DNA of 64,000 nt from Oceanobacillus sojae (GCF_007991515.1 NZ_BJYM01000019.1:1-64000), one strand, 5' to 3'; positions 50,026-59,682 are shown, counted from the first letter of the stretch. The notes: generated by a model not told the origin, from the letters alone. Translations and numbers: made by a program.

Positions 50026-51795
50026 ATGATGTATTCAAGAGAACAGGTAGTTGCTGCTGCACGTGGAGATATTCCAATGGACACAGTAATCCGCGGTGTT
50101 CAGCTTGTGAATGTGTTTACCGCTGAAATATACACAGCGGATATAGGCATTAAGGAAGATGTCTTTGCTGCAGTGGCACGGTATACAGATAATGCCCCTA
50201 TATTTGAAATTGCAGGAGAGAAGGAAATCGATGGCAGTGGGAAATTTGCAGTTCCCGGTTTTATCGATTGTCATGTACATATTGAAAGCACTATGGTGAC
50301 TCCGGCTAACTTCGCCAAAGCGCTGATCGAAAGAGGCACGACCACCGCAGTTATTGATCCCCATGAAATTGCAAATGTACTCGGTGTGGATGGCGTCAAA
50401 TATATGATTGAAGCAACGAAGAACTTGCCAATTGATATTCTGGTAACAATACCTTCTGCTGTTCCGGCAGTTCCAGGTCTTGAAACAAGCGGCGCTGTGT
50501 TTGGATCGGATGAAATTGGCATGCTGCTAGAGGAAGAGCGTGTCATCGGTATAGCAGAAATTATGGATTACATCGGTGTAATCAACCAGAGTGAACGGAT
50601 GACGGGGATTGTTGAAGAAGGGTTGAAAAAGGGTGTCTATAATGAAGGGCATTTGCCAAGAACAACCGGTCAGAATCTGGATGCTTACATGTCCGCAGGT
50701 ATCGACTCTGATCATGAGAGCCGATCTACGGAGGAAATTGTTGAGAAGCTGCGCCAAGGCATGTGTGTGTACATCCGCGAGTCAAGTGTCAGCCAGTTTG
50801 CGGATATCGCTGCTGAAGCATGGCGTGAAGTTCCATATACAACAAACCTTGCTATGTGCACAGATGATATAGAAGCTAGTGATATGTACCAGGGCGGTCA
50901 GATGAATCGTGTTGTCAGAAGATGCATTGAAGAAGGGATCCCCGCACCGCTTGCCGTGCGTTTTGCAACATTAAATGGTGCGAAACGTTTTAATTTGAGA
51001 CATCGCGGCGGTATAGGTCCGGGATATATTGCTGATTTTTGTCTGGTAAACACACTGGAAGACATGGATGTTACAGATGTATTTACGAAAGGTATTCATC
51101 AGGTGAAAGGCGGCAAGCTAATCAATAGAATCAAGACAACAACTGAAATTCTTAAAGAGGATACTGTAAAGATTCCCGACATTGAAGTGAATGACTTTAA
51201 TATCAGCATGCCAAATGGAATGGATAGTGTTCGTATCAATACGATAGAAATGACCCCAATCGGCACTACAGTAAAAGGAGTACTGGAAATTTCCGCGAAA
51301 AATGGAATAATCGATAAATTGCCAGAAGGATATGTTTTTGCCTCAGTAGTCGGACGGCATGGTCAAGGTCTAAAGCCTTTTGTAGGTATATTAAAGAATG
51401 CAGGTCTGAAAACAGGGGCATATGCGACAACATTATCTCATGACAGCCATAATCTGGTAGTCGTCGGTACAAACGCAGAAGATATGTATCATGCAGCTAA
51501 ATATCTTGAATCCTCAGGCGGAGGACTCGTTCTATTCGATGATGGGGATGTGAAAGCAGCGATAGATTTACCCGTGGCTGGACTGATGTCAGATCTCCCA
51601 GTTGAAACACTCGCACCTGCTATTATAAATTTTAATAATATAGCTATAGATATGGGCGTTAAGGTTGGCAGACGGGCTCCTTCAATGGCAATGTCTTCTC
51701 TAGCACTCACAGTTATTCCGGAAATACGTATCAGCAATCTAGGCCTTGTTGATGTGAATAAACAACAATTGCTCCCATTGTTTGTAGAAGGATAA
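50026..51795 (+). CDS. ade: Adenine deaminase
   Basis: 589 residues, about the size of bacterial Ade (577-580). The amidohydrolase fold has the metal motif FIDCHVHIESTM (about residues 79-90), EIMDYIGVINQ (Glu/Lys site region), NEGHLPRTTG and SDHESRSTEEI. The C-terminal HDSHNLVVVGTNAEDM is also conserved. It converts adenine to hypoxanthine and ammonia. It follows the abgT-like gene by 64 bp with no terminator between, so is probably co-transcribed. ATG 50026 or 50029 follows AGGAGAGA. Confidence 0.95.
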   Translation: MMYSREQVVAAARGDIPMDTVIRGVQLVNVFTAEIYTADIGIKEDVFAAVARYTDNAPIFEIAGEKEIDGSGKFAVPGFIDCHVHIESTMVTPANFAKALIERGTTTAVIDPHEIANVLGVDGVKYMIEATKNLPIDILVTIPSAVPAVPGLETSGAVFGSDEIGMLLEEERVIGIAEIMDYIGVINQSERMTGIVEEGLKKGVYNEGHLPRTTGQNLDAYMSAGIDSDHESRSTEEIVEKLRQGMCVYIRESSVSQFADIAAEAWREVPYTTNLAMCTDDIEASDMYQGGQMNRVVRRCIEEGIPAPLAVRFATLNGAKRFNLRHRGGIGPGYIADFCLVNTLEDMDVTDVFTKGIHQVKGGKLINRIKTTTEILKEDTVKIPDIEVNDFNISMPNGMDSVRINTIEMTPIGTTVKGVLEISAKNGIIDKLPEGYVFASVVGRHGQGLKPFVGILKNAGLKTGAYATTLSHDSHNLVVVGTNAEDMYHAAKYLESSGGGLVLFDDGDVKAAIDLPVAGLMSDLPVETLAPAIINFNNIAIDMGVKVGRRAPSMAMSSLALTVIPEIRISNLGLVDVNKQQLLPLFVEG

Positions 51796-52038
51796 AATCA
51801 GACGTGAAACCGGGAGCTTGCTATATGCATTATCCTGGCAATCAGTAAAACGATAGAAGCAGAATGCTATCTGATTCAAATTGGCTTTCGTATTGTATAC
51901 GAGTTTTTCTTCCAGAAAACACTCAGATAGATTCGATATCTGTTGTTGGGGTAAAGCAATAAATATCTACAAGTTATTAAGATCTAGAAGTCTGTAGAAA
52001 CTACTACAATGTTGAAAACAATTAAATAAAAGTAAATG

Positions 52039-52070
52039 AGCAACGGCTTAACCAGACCGTTGCTTTGTTT
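52039..52070 (+). terminator. Terminator after the adenine deaminase gene
   Basis: AGCAACGG and CCGTTGCT form an 8-bp stem with a 10-nt loop, then TTGTTT. The rest of the gap 51796-52292 shows no gene. Confidence 0.65.
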
Positions 52071-52292
52071 ATTGAAATAAAGAGTCCATATTAAGACTTT
52101 CGTAGATGAAATTTCTTGATAAACAACACGCTTAATGGAGAAAAGGTCAACTTTCATTTTGGATTTGCCATTCTATACATATGAACAGTCATATCATCAT
52201 TTTTGGAATCCCTATCCTGTTTTGATATAATTTGATAAAGAAAGTAGTTATTGAAATGTAAACAACAATCGAATTAGAGTAGGTGAAAGAGT

Positions 52293-53537
52293 TTGACCAT
52301 GTTAATTATTGCAATTATTTTACTATTTATCGCTTCCAGTTATTTTTCTGGCAGTGAAACAGCGTTGACGGCAACAAATGAAATGAAGCTGAAGCTAAAA
52401 GCAACAAATGGAGATAAAAAAGCCGCACGCTTATTGAAGCTGGTTAACAACCCAGATTTATTTATTCCAGGTATATTAATTGCAAATAATGTACCAAACA
52501 TTGTACTTCCTTCGTTGGTTACAATTGTGGCACTCGAATACAATTGGAATGTAGGCATAACCACAGCCGTTTTAACAATACTCATTATTATTCTGGCGGA
52601 AGTAATGCCAAAATCAATTGCAGCAGCGTTTCCTGAAAAAATTGCTCATATAGTCTATTATCCAACTATGATTATTCTCGTGATATTAAAGCCATTCATC
52701 CTCTTATTAAATCTATTGACCAAAACAACCATTAAACTCCTTGGACAAGATAATAATGATCAAACAACGATTTCTAAGGCAGATATGAGAGCGATGGTGG
52801 ATATCGGACATACAGAAGGAACGTTTGGAAGGGAAGAAGTTTATGGTTTAAAAGGAGTGCTGGACTTCTCCAACTTAAATGTTGCGGACATACTGCAGAC
52901 TCCCAGAATTGATGTGCAGGGAATTATTGCAGATACAAATTTTGAGGAAGCGGGTAAAATTTTATTACAAAATCAGTTTAGCCGTTATCCTGTCTACGAA
53001 GGCGATCTTGATAATATTATTGGTGTCTTTCATTCGAAATTTTTTGTTTCCTGGTTTCGAGAACCGGAAAAGCAAGTAACAGCGTTTGCTGATTTAAATC
53101 CTCTGCATGTATATGAATTTCAGCAGGTAAGCGATGTGTACAAGCAGATGCTGCAAAAGAAAAAACACTTCGCAATTGTCCATGACGAATATGGCGGTAC
53201 AGAAGGCATTATCACAATGGAAGAAATGATTGAAGCAATGATCGGACAAGATATTGAAGATGAAACGGATGTTGATGATATAATAATTGAAAAGCAAACA
53301 GAGAATGAGATTATTTGTGACAGTAAAATCTCATTACGCCGCCTTAACACTATATTTCAAACGAATATTCCAGAGGAAGAAGATAATTTAGCTGGTTTTT
53401 GCCTGAGCCAACTAGGGTATATCCCACAAATTGGAGAGGTTTTTGAGCATGATAATTTAACATTTGAGATTCTTGATGCCGACAAGAATAAAATTAGTAA
53501 AGTTAAAATATTAAAAGGAATTAAAAAACCGGAGTAA
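52293..53537 (+). CDS. CNNM/CBS-domain membrane protein (HlyC/CorC family)
   Basis: 414 residues: an N-terminal CNNM (DUF21) domain with about four helices (SSYFSGSETALTATNEMKLK at residues 10-29), a pair of CBS domains (about 200-320; VADILQTPRIDVQ, QFSRYPVYEGDLDNIIG, HFAIVHDEYGGTEGIITMEE) and a C-terminal CorC_HlyC transporter-associated domain (ISLRRLNTIFQTNIPEEEDN). Members export Mg or other divalent ions, or modulate them. Start is TTG 52293 after AGGTGA, with ATG 52299 as alternative. Single gene. Confidence 0.9.
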   Translation: MTMLIIAIILLFIASSYFSGSETALTATNEMKLKLKATNGDKKAARLLKLVNNPDLFIPGILIANNVPNIVLPSLVTIVALEYNWNVGITTAVLTILIIILAEVMPKSIAAAFPEKIAHIVYYPTMIILVILKPFILLLNLLTKTTIKLLGQDNNDQTTISKADMRAMVDIGHTEGTFGREEVYGLKGVLDFSNLNVADILQTPRIDVQGIIADTNFEEAGKILLQNQFSRYPVYEGDLDNIIGVFHSKFFVSWFREPEKQVTAFADLNPLHVYEFQQVSDVYKQMLQKKKHFAIVHDEYGGTEGIITMEEMIEAMIGQDIEDETDVDDIIIEKQTENEIICDSKISLRRLNTIFQTNIPEEEDNLAGFCLSQLGYIPQIGEVFEHDNLTFEILDADKNKISKVKILKGIKKPE

Positions 53538-53680
53538 GGTGATTGGCAGAGATAATAAAATCTGCAGGCAATTTTTAAAGGATATAACAGTTAAAATAAA
53601 GCAATACAACGATCAGAATAGTTTGTTTGAATAAACTATGTAAACATAACGAAAGCTAACATTGAATAATAAAAGAAGCT

Positions 53681-53793
53681 GGATCTCTACAACGTTTAAA
53701 TCTGTAATAATAAGCATACAAATCCTTGTTACGGTTAAAGCGGAGGGTATTATGATTTCAGGCAGTACTTGAATACTGCAGTAAAAGAGATCC
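53681..53793 (+). ncRNA. Candidate structured leader before the alcohol dehydrogenase gene
   Basis: GGATCTCT (53681-53688) and AGAGATCC (53786-53793) could close a domain of about 113 nt. Inside, GCAGTA-N6-TACTGC (53762-53779) forms a hairpin. The element ends 34 bp before the ATG and just before the ribosome site AGGAGG. I recognise no known riboswitch class; the pairing could be chance. Confidence 0.35.
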
Positions 53794-53827
53794 CTAATCA
53801 TTCTTTTATACATGTTAGGAGGATATT

Positions 53828-54961
53828 ATGAAAGCAGTCACATACCAGGGGAAATATGATGTTGCCGTCAAAAAAGTAGAAGCTCCCAAAATACAAGATC
53901 GTGAAGATGTGATTATAAAAGTCACTTCAACAGCCATATGCGGTTCTGATCTTCATTTATATCAAGGGAACTTCCCTTTACCAAAGGGCTACATTATCGG
54001 ACATGAGCCAATGGGAATAGTTGAAGAAGTAGGTCCCGATGTTACAAAAGTAAAAAAAGGGGACCGTGTTGTCATTCCATTTACCGTAGCCTGCGGGACC
54101 TGTCAATACTGTGAACACGATTTAGAAAGTCAGTGTGATAACGCTAATCCCCATTATGATTCTGGAGGTTACTTCGGTTATTCCGAAAAATTCGGCAACT
54201 ATCCGGGCGGACAAGCAGAGTACCTGCGCGTGCCTTTTGGCAACTATACTCCTTTTGTAATTCCAAAAGAGTGTGAATTAGAAGATGAATCCTTATTATT
54301 TTTATCAGATGTCCTTCCAACTGCTTATTGGAGTGTGGAGCATGCAGGAGTAAAAAAAGGAGACACAGTTATTGTCCTGGGCTCTGGGCCTGTTGGATTA
54401 ATGACTCAACAGTTTGCATGGGATAAAGGGGCAGAACGTGTCATTGCAGTTGATTATATTACCAACCGGCTCCATCATTCCAAAAAGATAAACAGAACAG
54501 AAACATTTGACTTCACTCAATATGATGATATGGGGGAGACTCTAAAAGAGCTTACTAAAGGCGGGGCAGATGTTGTTATTGATTGTGTAGGAATGGACGG
54601 TAAAAAGTCTCCACTAGAGTGGGCAGAACAGAAATTAAAGCTGCAAGGGGGAACTTTAGGGCCGATTCAAATTGCTACAAAAGCAGTGCGTAAGAGTGGC
54701 GTCTTACAAATCACAGGTGTTTATGGCGGACTATACAATATGTTTCCATTAGGCCCTTTTTTCACTCGTAACATTACAATAAAAATGGGGCAGGCACCTG
54801 CACGTCACTATATGCCAGATTTGTACAATATGATAAAGAACGGGAATATTGATCCGACAAAAATTATTACTCATACGATGCCTTTAGAAGAGGCTTCTCA
54901 TGGGTACCATATTTTTAATAAAAAGGAAGATAATTGCATTAAAGTTGTATTAAAGACCTAG
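53828..54961 (+). CDS. Zinc-dependent alcohol dehydrogenase, formaldehyde-dehydrogenase-like
   Basis: 377 residues. Catalytic zinc ligands are in AICGSDLHLYQG (Cys, residues 37-48) and IGHEPMGIVEEVG (His/Glu); the structural zinc loop is CGTCQYCEHDLESQC (about 90-104). The NAD-binding motif is VIVLGSGPVGLMTQQFAW (about 182-199). The long insert (GGYFGYSEKFGNYPGGQAEY) resembles glutathione-independent formaldehyde dehydrogenase-type proteins. It may detoxify aldehydes. Start ATG follows AGGAGG; upstream lies a possible structured leader. Confidence 0.9.
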   Translation: MKAVTYQGKYDVAVKKVEAPKIQDREDVIIKVTSTAICGSDLHLYQGNFPLPKGYIIGHEPMGIVEEVGPDVTKVKKGDRVVIPFTVACGTCQYCEHDLESQCDNANPHYDSGGYFGYSEKFGNYPGGQAEYLRVPFGNYTPFVIPKECELEDESLLFLSDVLPTAYWSVEHAGVKKGDTVIVLGSGPVGLMTQQFAWDKGAERVIAVDYITNRLHHSKKINRTETFDFTQYDDMGETLKELTKGGADVVIDCVGMDGKKSPLEWAEQKLKLQGGTLGPIQIATKAVRKSGVLQITGVYGGLYNMFPLGPFFTRNITIKMGQAPARHYMPDLYNMIKNGNIDPTKIITHTMPLEEASHGYHIFNKKEDNCIKVVLKT

Positions 54962-55029
54962 CAGCACCATTTAAATTCTGTATTTTGATTGAAGCCAAAT
55001 CAGTTTTTAAGTACTATATAGAAATCCTT

Positions 55030-55063
55030 TGTAACTCGTGATGCGCGCTAATCACGAGTTACA
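55030..55063. terminator. 13-bp perfect hairpin after the dehydrogenase gene
   Basis: TGTAACTCGTGAT and ATCACGAGTTACA flank an 8-nt loop, 69 bp after the stop. No T-run follows. It separates two convergent reading frames. Confidence 0.6.
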
Positions 55064-55135
55064 GCATTATTATTTACATCAATACTAAGATAAGTCTGCC
55101 CTATAAGACAAGCCGCTCCAAAATGAATCTGAGAG

Positions 55136-55474
55136 TTATTCAAAATGCTTATTCAGAGCATGTTTTAACCCATCCTCCTCATTACTTAAAGTTATTTCAT
55201 CTGCAGCTGATTTCACTTCGTCCGATGCATTTCCCATTGCAATCCCAACACCGGCATATTTTAACATATCGATATCATTAAAGTTATCTCCAAGAGCTAT
55301 GACCTCCTGTCTGGTAATGTTAAACTGTTTTTCTAGCTTTTTAATCGCATTAGATTTTGAAGCATTACCTGACATAATTTCCAAATAAGTACCCTTTAAC
55401 TTATACACAGATAGATGAGGAAAGTTACCTTTTAATTCAATTTCCAGCTGCTTAATCATTTGTGGTTCTCCCAT
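55136..55474 (-). pseudogene. C-terminal fragment of a Cof-type HAD-IIB phosphatase
   Basis: The 112-residue frame has KSNAIKKLEKQFNI and the HAD motif IV VIALGDNFNDIDMLKYAG, GVGIAMGNASDEVKSAAD, all typical of the last 40 percent of Cof/YwpJ-type phosphatases (about 270 residues). Motif I (nucleophile Asp) and the cap domain are missing upstream, so it cannot be active on its own. Likely a gene remnant. Confidence 0.7.
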
Positions 55475-55850
55475 ACATAAACATTTAAGTATATCATGGT
55501 TTGCTACAATAAATGATGGAAGACATATAATTACAGAAACAGAAATTTCAGTTTTAGATGAGAAACAAGTAGAAGAAGATATTAATTCTAACTGACATCA
55601 GACAGAAAAATGAAAAAATATTTTATTTTGAAACAATTCTAAACCTTTATTCGTGTTAGGAGCAGAAACATGATATAGAAAGCTACAAACAGGAAGAAAG
55701 AGTTATTGCCTGCCCTAGCGTTGTTTTTTCATGTCTAGATTCTTGGGATCATTATAATTATGAAAAACTTACTCATATACTTTTGATTTTCATTAAATTT
55801 TCACATTGCTAAGCTACCATTATCGTTAAGATTAAAAGGGGGAAAATAAA
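55475..55850. other. Gap with no clear gene
   Basis: A short forward stretch at about 55520-55598 looks coding (TETEISVLDEKQVEEDINSN) but has no start or ribosome site. The rest is AT-rich without recognisable elements; a ribosome site AAGGGGGAAA precedes the OsmC gene. Confidence 0.3.
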
Positions 55851-56255
55851 ATGCTTCAATACAACATGAATAAGCATGGATTTCAAACGTCTGCTGAATA
55901 TGGGGATTTACAAGTTTCAAATCAAGGTGAACATGGGTATCGGCCTTACGAGATGATGGTATCTTCTATTGCTGGCTGTAGTGGTCTCGCATTAAAGAAA
56001 ATATTAGAGAAAATGAGGATTACTTTTTCCGATATTCAAGTTACAGCAAACATTGTACGTAATCCTAATGTTGCTAATCGAATTGAAAAAATGTATTTGA
56101 CATTTACCGTTATCGCGACAGACGCAACCGATAAAAAGTTAGAAAAAGCATTAGAATTAACACATAAAAATTGTGGTATGATTCAATCGGTTAAAGATAG
56201 TATTATGATTACCGAATCTATTGTAAAAGCAGGATTTAATAATTATTCTAATTGA
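55851..56255 (+). CDS. OsmC-family protein
   Basis: 134 residues of the OsmC/Ohr superfamily. The two redox-type Cys are in SSIAGCSGLALKKILE (about residue 44) and THKNCGMIQSVKDS (about 109). They act as thiol peroxidases against organic hydroperoxides. It is closer to the YhfA/OsmC-like branch than to Ohr. Start ATG follows AAGGGGG. Stands alone. Confidence 0.9.
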   Translation: MLQYNMNKHGFQTSAEYGDLQVSNQGEHGYRPYEMMVSSIAGCSGLALKKILEKMRITFSDIQVTANIVRNPNVANRIEKMYLTFTVIATDATDKKLEKALELTHKNCGMIQSVKDSIMITESIVKAGFNNYSN

Positions 56256-56469
56256 AATACCCAACGTAAATTTGATGACTTAAAATAGAAATTACCTTCT
56301 CACCAAGTAATGTATCAAAATAAAAATCATAAATTTATTTTCTGAATATTGCGATATTAAAAAAATAGTCTATAATTATAATGTAAGAAAGTTCATAAGT
56401 CATTTGAATTATGAGCTTTCTTTAGAAATAACGTTAAGCATAAGCTTATCATTAATAGTAAATTTTTTT

Positions 56470-56507
56470 AATTGACATTCTATCTACTGGTAGGTAGAAT
56501 GTCAATT
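56470..56507 (+). promoter_or_regulatory. TetR-type operator covering a promoter
   Basis: Arms AATTGACATTCTATCTAC and GTAGGTAGAATGTCAATT (one mismatch) flank a 2-bp centre. TTGACA (56472-56477) and TAGAAT (56495-56500), 17 bp apart, form a promoter wholly inside the dyad, so repressor binding would exclude RNA polymerase. The likely repressor is encoded at 57331. Confidence 0.8.
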
Positions 56508-56538
56508 GAAAAAATAAAATGAAAGAGAGGAAACGAAT

Positions 56539-57309
56539 ATGCAATTTCAAAATAAAACAGTTATTATCACAGGCGGAGGTACCGGAATTGGCCGAAAAGC
56601 GGCAGAATTATTCTATCATCAAGGCGCTAATGTAATCATCAATGGCCGCAGAGAAGAGATATTGAAAACAACAGCCGCAGAAATTGATTCAACCGGCCAA
56701 AAAGTAAGCTTTGTAGCAGGTGATATTAGCAACCCTGAAACTTCTAAAGAGCTGGTTCAAAAAGCAGTTGAATTATTTGGTGGAGTTGATATACTGGTTA
56801 ACAATACTGGTAAGTTTGTTCCAACTCCATTTACCGAATATACACCGGAAGATGTACAGTCTTATCTTGATGTGATTGTGAAAGGGACCATTTTCACTTC
56901 ACAGGCAGTAATTCCGGAAATGAAGAAACGTGGCCAGGGTGCAATTATTAACACTGGCTCTATGTGGGCAATCCAACCAGTAGAAGCAACACCGTCAGCT
57001 GCTTACTCTGCTGCTATGGCTGGAAGACATGCACTGACAAAAAATATGGCAGTTGAATTAGCAGCAGATAATATTCGGGTAAATGCAGTAGCTCCTGCGG
57101 TAGTAGAAACGCCAATTTATAATAATTTCCTTTCAGATGAGGAAGTTCCGGAAGTTTTAAATTCATTTAATGAATTCCATCCTTTAAAAAGAAATGGCCA
57201 GCCGGAAGATGTTGCTAATGCTATTTTATTCTTAGCAAGTGAATCAGCTTCCTGGGTTACAGGAACAGTGATGCCTGTAGATGGCGGAGCTACAGCAAGA
57301 CTGCGTTAA
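56539..57309 (+). CDS. Short-chain dehydrogenase/reductase with Met in place of the catalytic Lys
   Basis: 256 residues of the classical SDR family. TGGGTGIGRKAAELF (residues 11-25) binds NAD(P), NNTGKF is the NNAG-type motif, and Ser is in NTGSMWAIQP. The active-site Tyr is in SAAYSAAMAGRHALTKN, where YxxxK reads YSAAM: the catalytic Lys is Met (an AAG to ATG change would do this). The C-terminus SWVTGTVMPVDGGATARLR is normal. Catalysis should be impaired unless another group compensates. It is followed by a TetR gene 21 bp later, in the same transcript, under a TetR-type operator. Confidence 0.85.
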   Translation: MQFQNKTVIITGGGTGIGRKAAELFYHQGANVIINGRREEILKTTAAEIDSTGQKVSFVAGDISNPETSKELVQKAVELFGGVDILVNNTGKFVPTPFTEYTPEDVQSYLDVIVKGTIFTSQAVIPEMKKRGQGAIINTGSMWAIQPVEATPSAAYSAAMAGRHALTKNMAVELAADNIRVNAVAPAVVETPIYNNFLSDEEVPEVLNSFNEFHPLKRNGQPEDVANAILFLASESASWVTGTVMPVDGGATARLR

Positions 57310-57330
57310 TAAAAAAATAAAGGTGATTGA

Positions 57331-57894
57331 ATGGCAAAAAAAGAAAATACGGAAACAAAAATTATTGAAGCAGGGGAAGAGCTGATTCAGGAACGGGGAA
57401 TAAATGGTTTTAGCTTTGCTGATATTGCGAATAAAGTTGGTATCAGAAAAGCGAGTATCCATTATTACTTTCCAACTAAACTGGATCTTGTAAAAAGTGT
57501 GTTAGAACATTATATTAACCATTTTTTTGCTTCTTTAGATGAAAGATGTTGTCATCTTAACTCTCTTGAAGAGGTTCTTTCTGCGTATACAGAACAGTTT
57601 AAAAGCAGTTTACAGAAAAATAATCAAGTATGTTTATGTTCTATGTTATCCATGGAATCTTTTTCTTTGGATAATGAATTACAGGAAGAGATCAATACTT
57701 TCTTTAATAAAAATGTATTATGGCTTCAAAAAAAATTAGTAGAGTTTCACATTCCGGAAGAACAGGCAAGTCCAATAGCGAATCATCTATTTGTAGTGAT
57801 TCAGGGAGTACAGTTAATTACTCAAAGTTCAAGAGATATCTCTTATTTTGATTCCGTCGTTTCTAAAGAGATTGATTCCATTACTTCGCTTTAA
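57331..57894 (+). CDS. TetR-family repressor (YxaF/LmrA-like)
   Basis: 187 residues. HTH: NGFSFADIANKVGIRKASIH, then YYFPTKLDLVKSVLEHY (about residues 28-65). The C-terminal part with CLCSMLSMESFSLDNELQEE is of the LmrA/YxaF type, which controls small oxidoreductases. It lies downstream of the SDR gene in one transcript and likely binds the dyad at 56470, so the operon regulates itself. Start ATG follows AAAGGTGATTG. Confidence 0.9.
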   Translation: MAKKENTETKIIEAGEELIQERGINGFSFADIANKVGIRKASIHYYFPTKLDLVKSVLEHYINHFFASLDERCCHLNSLEEVLSAYTEQFKSSLQKNNQVCLCSMLSMESFSLDNELQEEINTFFNKNVLWLQKKLVEFHIPEEQASPIANHLFVVIQGVQLITQSSRDISYFDSVVSKEIDSITSL

Positions 57895-58017
57895 ATGTCT
57901 CTAGTGAAAAGTTATTGCCTTTAATCTGTCGAGATATTGGTGATACCCGTCAAAACATGCAGGGAACATGCTTTTGAAATTAGAAGGTTTAAAAAGTTAG
58001 ATTAACCAAAAGTATAC

Positions 58018-58057
58018 AAAGATGATGTCTAATTATTCATTAAAGACATCATCTTTT
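58018..58057. terminator. Terminator after the SDR/TetR operon
   Basis: AAAGATGATGTCT and AGACATCATCTTTT form a perfect stem of 13 bp. A T-run follows. Confidence 0.8.
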
Positions 58058-58270
58058 CTTTTATACATCACATCCCCTCTACTTAGAACAATTCATTTAT
58101 TCCAATATGTTTTTACTTTCAAAGCTTTTTAGAAGACAAGGGGAATGATACAGCATCCTTATTTTATCAAATATATACTAAAAAAATGTTTAATCCTTTT
58201 CATCAAATTTTCACATTGGTTGTCTAATATAGTAATGGAAAGGGTTTATTTGGAATGGAGGAAGACTTGA

Positions 58271-58927
58271 ATGGCAATAGCAAGTAAACTAATTGCGATA
58301 GGAATCGTCACTGCCAGTTTTTTAGTGGGATGTCTTTCCTTATTCATCATGAGTGATCTGCCTGCAAAGACCAAGAAAAAGCATATAGCAGAAATCATAT
58401 CTCAGCTAATTAATTTTATCCTTTTTATGTGGATCGGGAAAATAGTTCTGAATCTCTCTAGCTTCCTGTCTGATCCATTAACTATATTAGCTTATCCAGC
58501 TGATTCAAAGGCTTTTTATTTTGCAGTATTTGCAAGCATTATTACGCTAGTCTATAAGGAGAAGCAAAAGAAATTGGATATGACACCATTCATGGATTCC
58601 TTTGTACATGTATTTTTAGTTGCTTCTTTTTTATACGAATTTCTTGAAATTATTTTGAAAGATAATGTATATGCTTTAGGATATCTGTTACTTCTCTCTG
58701 TTTTGATTATATTATATTTTTTCCTGCGGGAACGGATACAAATAAGATTATTGTTACTGATTATTCTAAGCAGCTGGTCTCTCGGAATAATAATCTTATC
58801 TTTCATTCAACCTTTCGTAATGGTTTTTGGCTATATCATGGAACCATGGTTTATTGGCGTCTTTTTTATTAGCCTTTTGGTGTTAATCAATTTATTCTGC
58901 AAAATAAAAGTGAGGTTAAAACGATGA
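58271..58927 (+). CDS. Unrecognised integral membrane protein of the thiol-redox operon
   Basis: 218 residues, about six hydrophobic helices, no Cys pair suited to redox transfer and no domain I recognise. It overlaps the CcdA gene by 4 bp (ATGA), so the two are co-translated. Start ATG follows TGGAGGAAG. By context it may help the CcdA/TlpA system, for instance by holding the complex or delivering a substrate; this is inference. Confidence 0.7.
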   Translation: MAIASKLIAIGIVTASFLVGCLSLFIMSDLPAKTKKKHIAEIISQLINFILFMWIGKIVLNLSSFLSDPLTILAYPADSKAFYFAVFASIITLVYKEKQKKLDMTPFMDSFVHVFLVASFLYEFLEIILKDNVYALGYLLLLSVLIILYFFLRERIQIRLLLLIILSSWSLGIIILSFIQPFVMVFGYIMEPWFIGVFFISLLVLINLFCKIKVRLKR

Positions 58928-59682
58928 GTATTATTGAGGCAGATACAATGCTGCTTACTGGTATGTTTTTAGCAATGGGAGCAGGTATATTATCTTTTTT
59001 ATCCCCCTGTGTATTACCGATTTTTCCGGCCTACATGTCATACATAACTGGAATTAGTGTAAAAGAGTTACAAGGAAATATGAATGTTCAGGTGCTTCGT
59101 CAATTATTTGCTCATTCTTTACTGTTTTTGTTGGGAGTTTCCCTCGTGTTCATTAGTTTGGGAGCAGGAGCTTCTATTTTAGGACAATGGGTACAAAATT
59201 TGCTGTTTGGAGACTCCGGATTGTTCATCCAAAGAATAGCCGGGATTTTTATTATCATTATGGGACTATTTATAGCCGGGTGGATAAATATACCGTTTTT
59301 GATGAAAGAACGTCGTTTCCATTACACAAAAAAACAGGCTGGATATTTCGGAACATTTTTTGTAGGATTAGGCTTTGCTGCCGGTTGGACACCATGTATT
59401 GGGCCTATTTTTGGATCTATATTACTTTTAGCTGCAAGTAATCCTGGACAAGGAATATTTTACACTTTTTTGTATGTTATCGGTTTCGCAATACCATTCC
59501 TTGTTCTAACATTATTTATAGGAAAAACAAGATGGATTGTCCGGCATAGTAATATCATTATGAAAGTTGGAGCAGTAATGATGATTATTATGGGTATCGT
59601 TTTGTTCTTTGGATGGATGCCTTTTATTTCAGGATTTTTACTTGATTTGGTAGATGATACATGGTTATCAAGGTTAGGCTAA
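58924..59682 (+). CDS. CcdA-family thiol-disulfide transporter
   Basis: 252 residues, about six membrane helices. The two functional Cys are in LSFLSPCVLPIFPAYMSYIT (helix 1, about residue 29) and AAGWTPCIGPIFGSILLLA (helix 4, about residue 158), the pattern of CcdA/DsbD-beta proteins. It carries reducing power from cytoplasmic thioredoxin across the membrane. The next gene is a membrane-anchored TlpA-like thioredoxin, its likely partner. It overlaps the upstream membrane protein gene. Confidence 0.95.
   Translation: MSIIEADTMLLTGMFLAMGAGILSFLSPCVLPIFPAYMSYITGISVKELQGNMNVQVLRQLFAHSLLFLLGVSLVFISLGAGASILGQWVQNLLFGDSGLFIQRIAGIFIIIMGLFIAGWINIPFLMKERRFHYTKKQAGYFGTFFVGLGFAAGWTPCIGPIFGSILLLAASNPGQGIFYTFLYVIGFAIPFLVLTLFIGKTRWIVRHSNIIMKVGAVMMIIMGIVLFFGWMPFISGFLLDLVDDTWLSRLG

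Noticed and set aside
50035-50364. 109-codon reverse ORF inside the adenine deaminase gene
   Set aside because: Antisense shadow without ribosome site.
53613-53813. 66-codon reverse ORF before the alcohol dehydrogenase
   Set aside because: No start signal; hydrophobic text is explained by AT-rich sequence.
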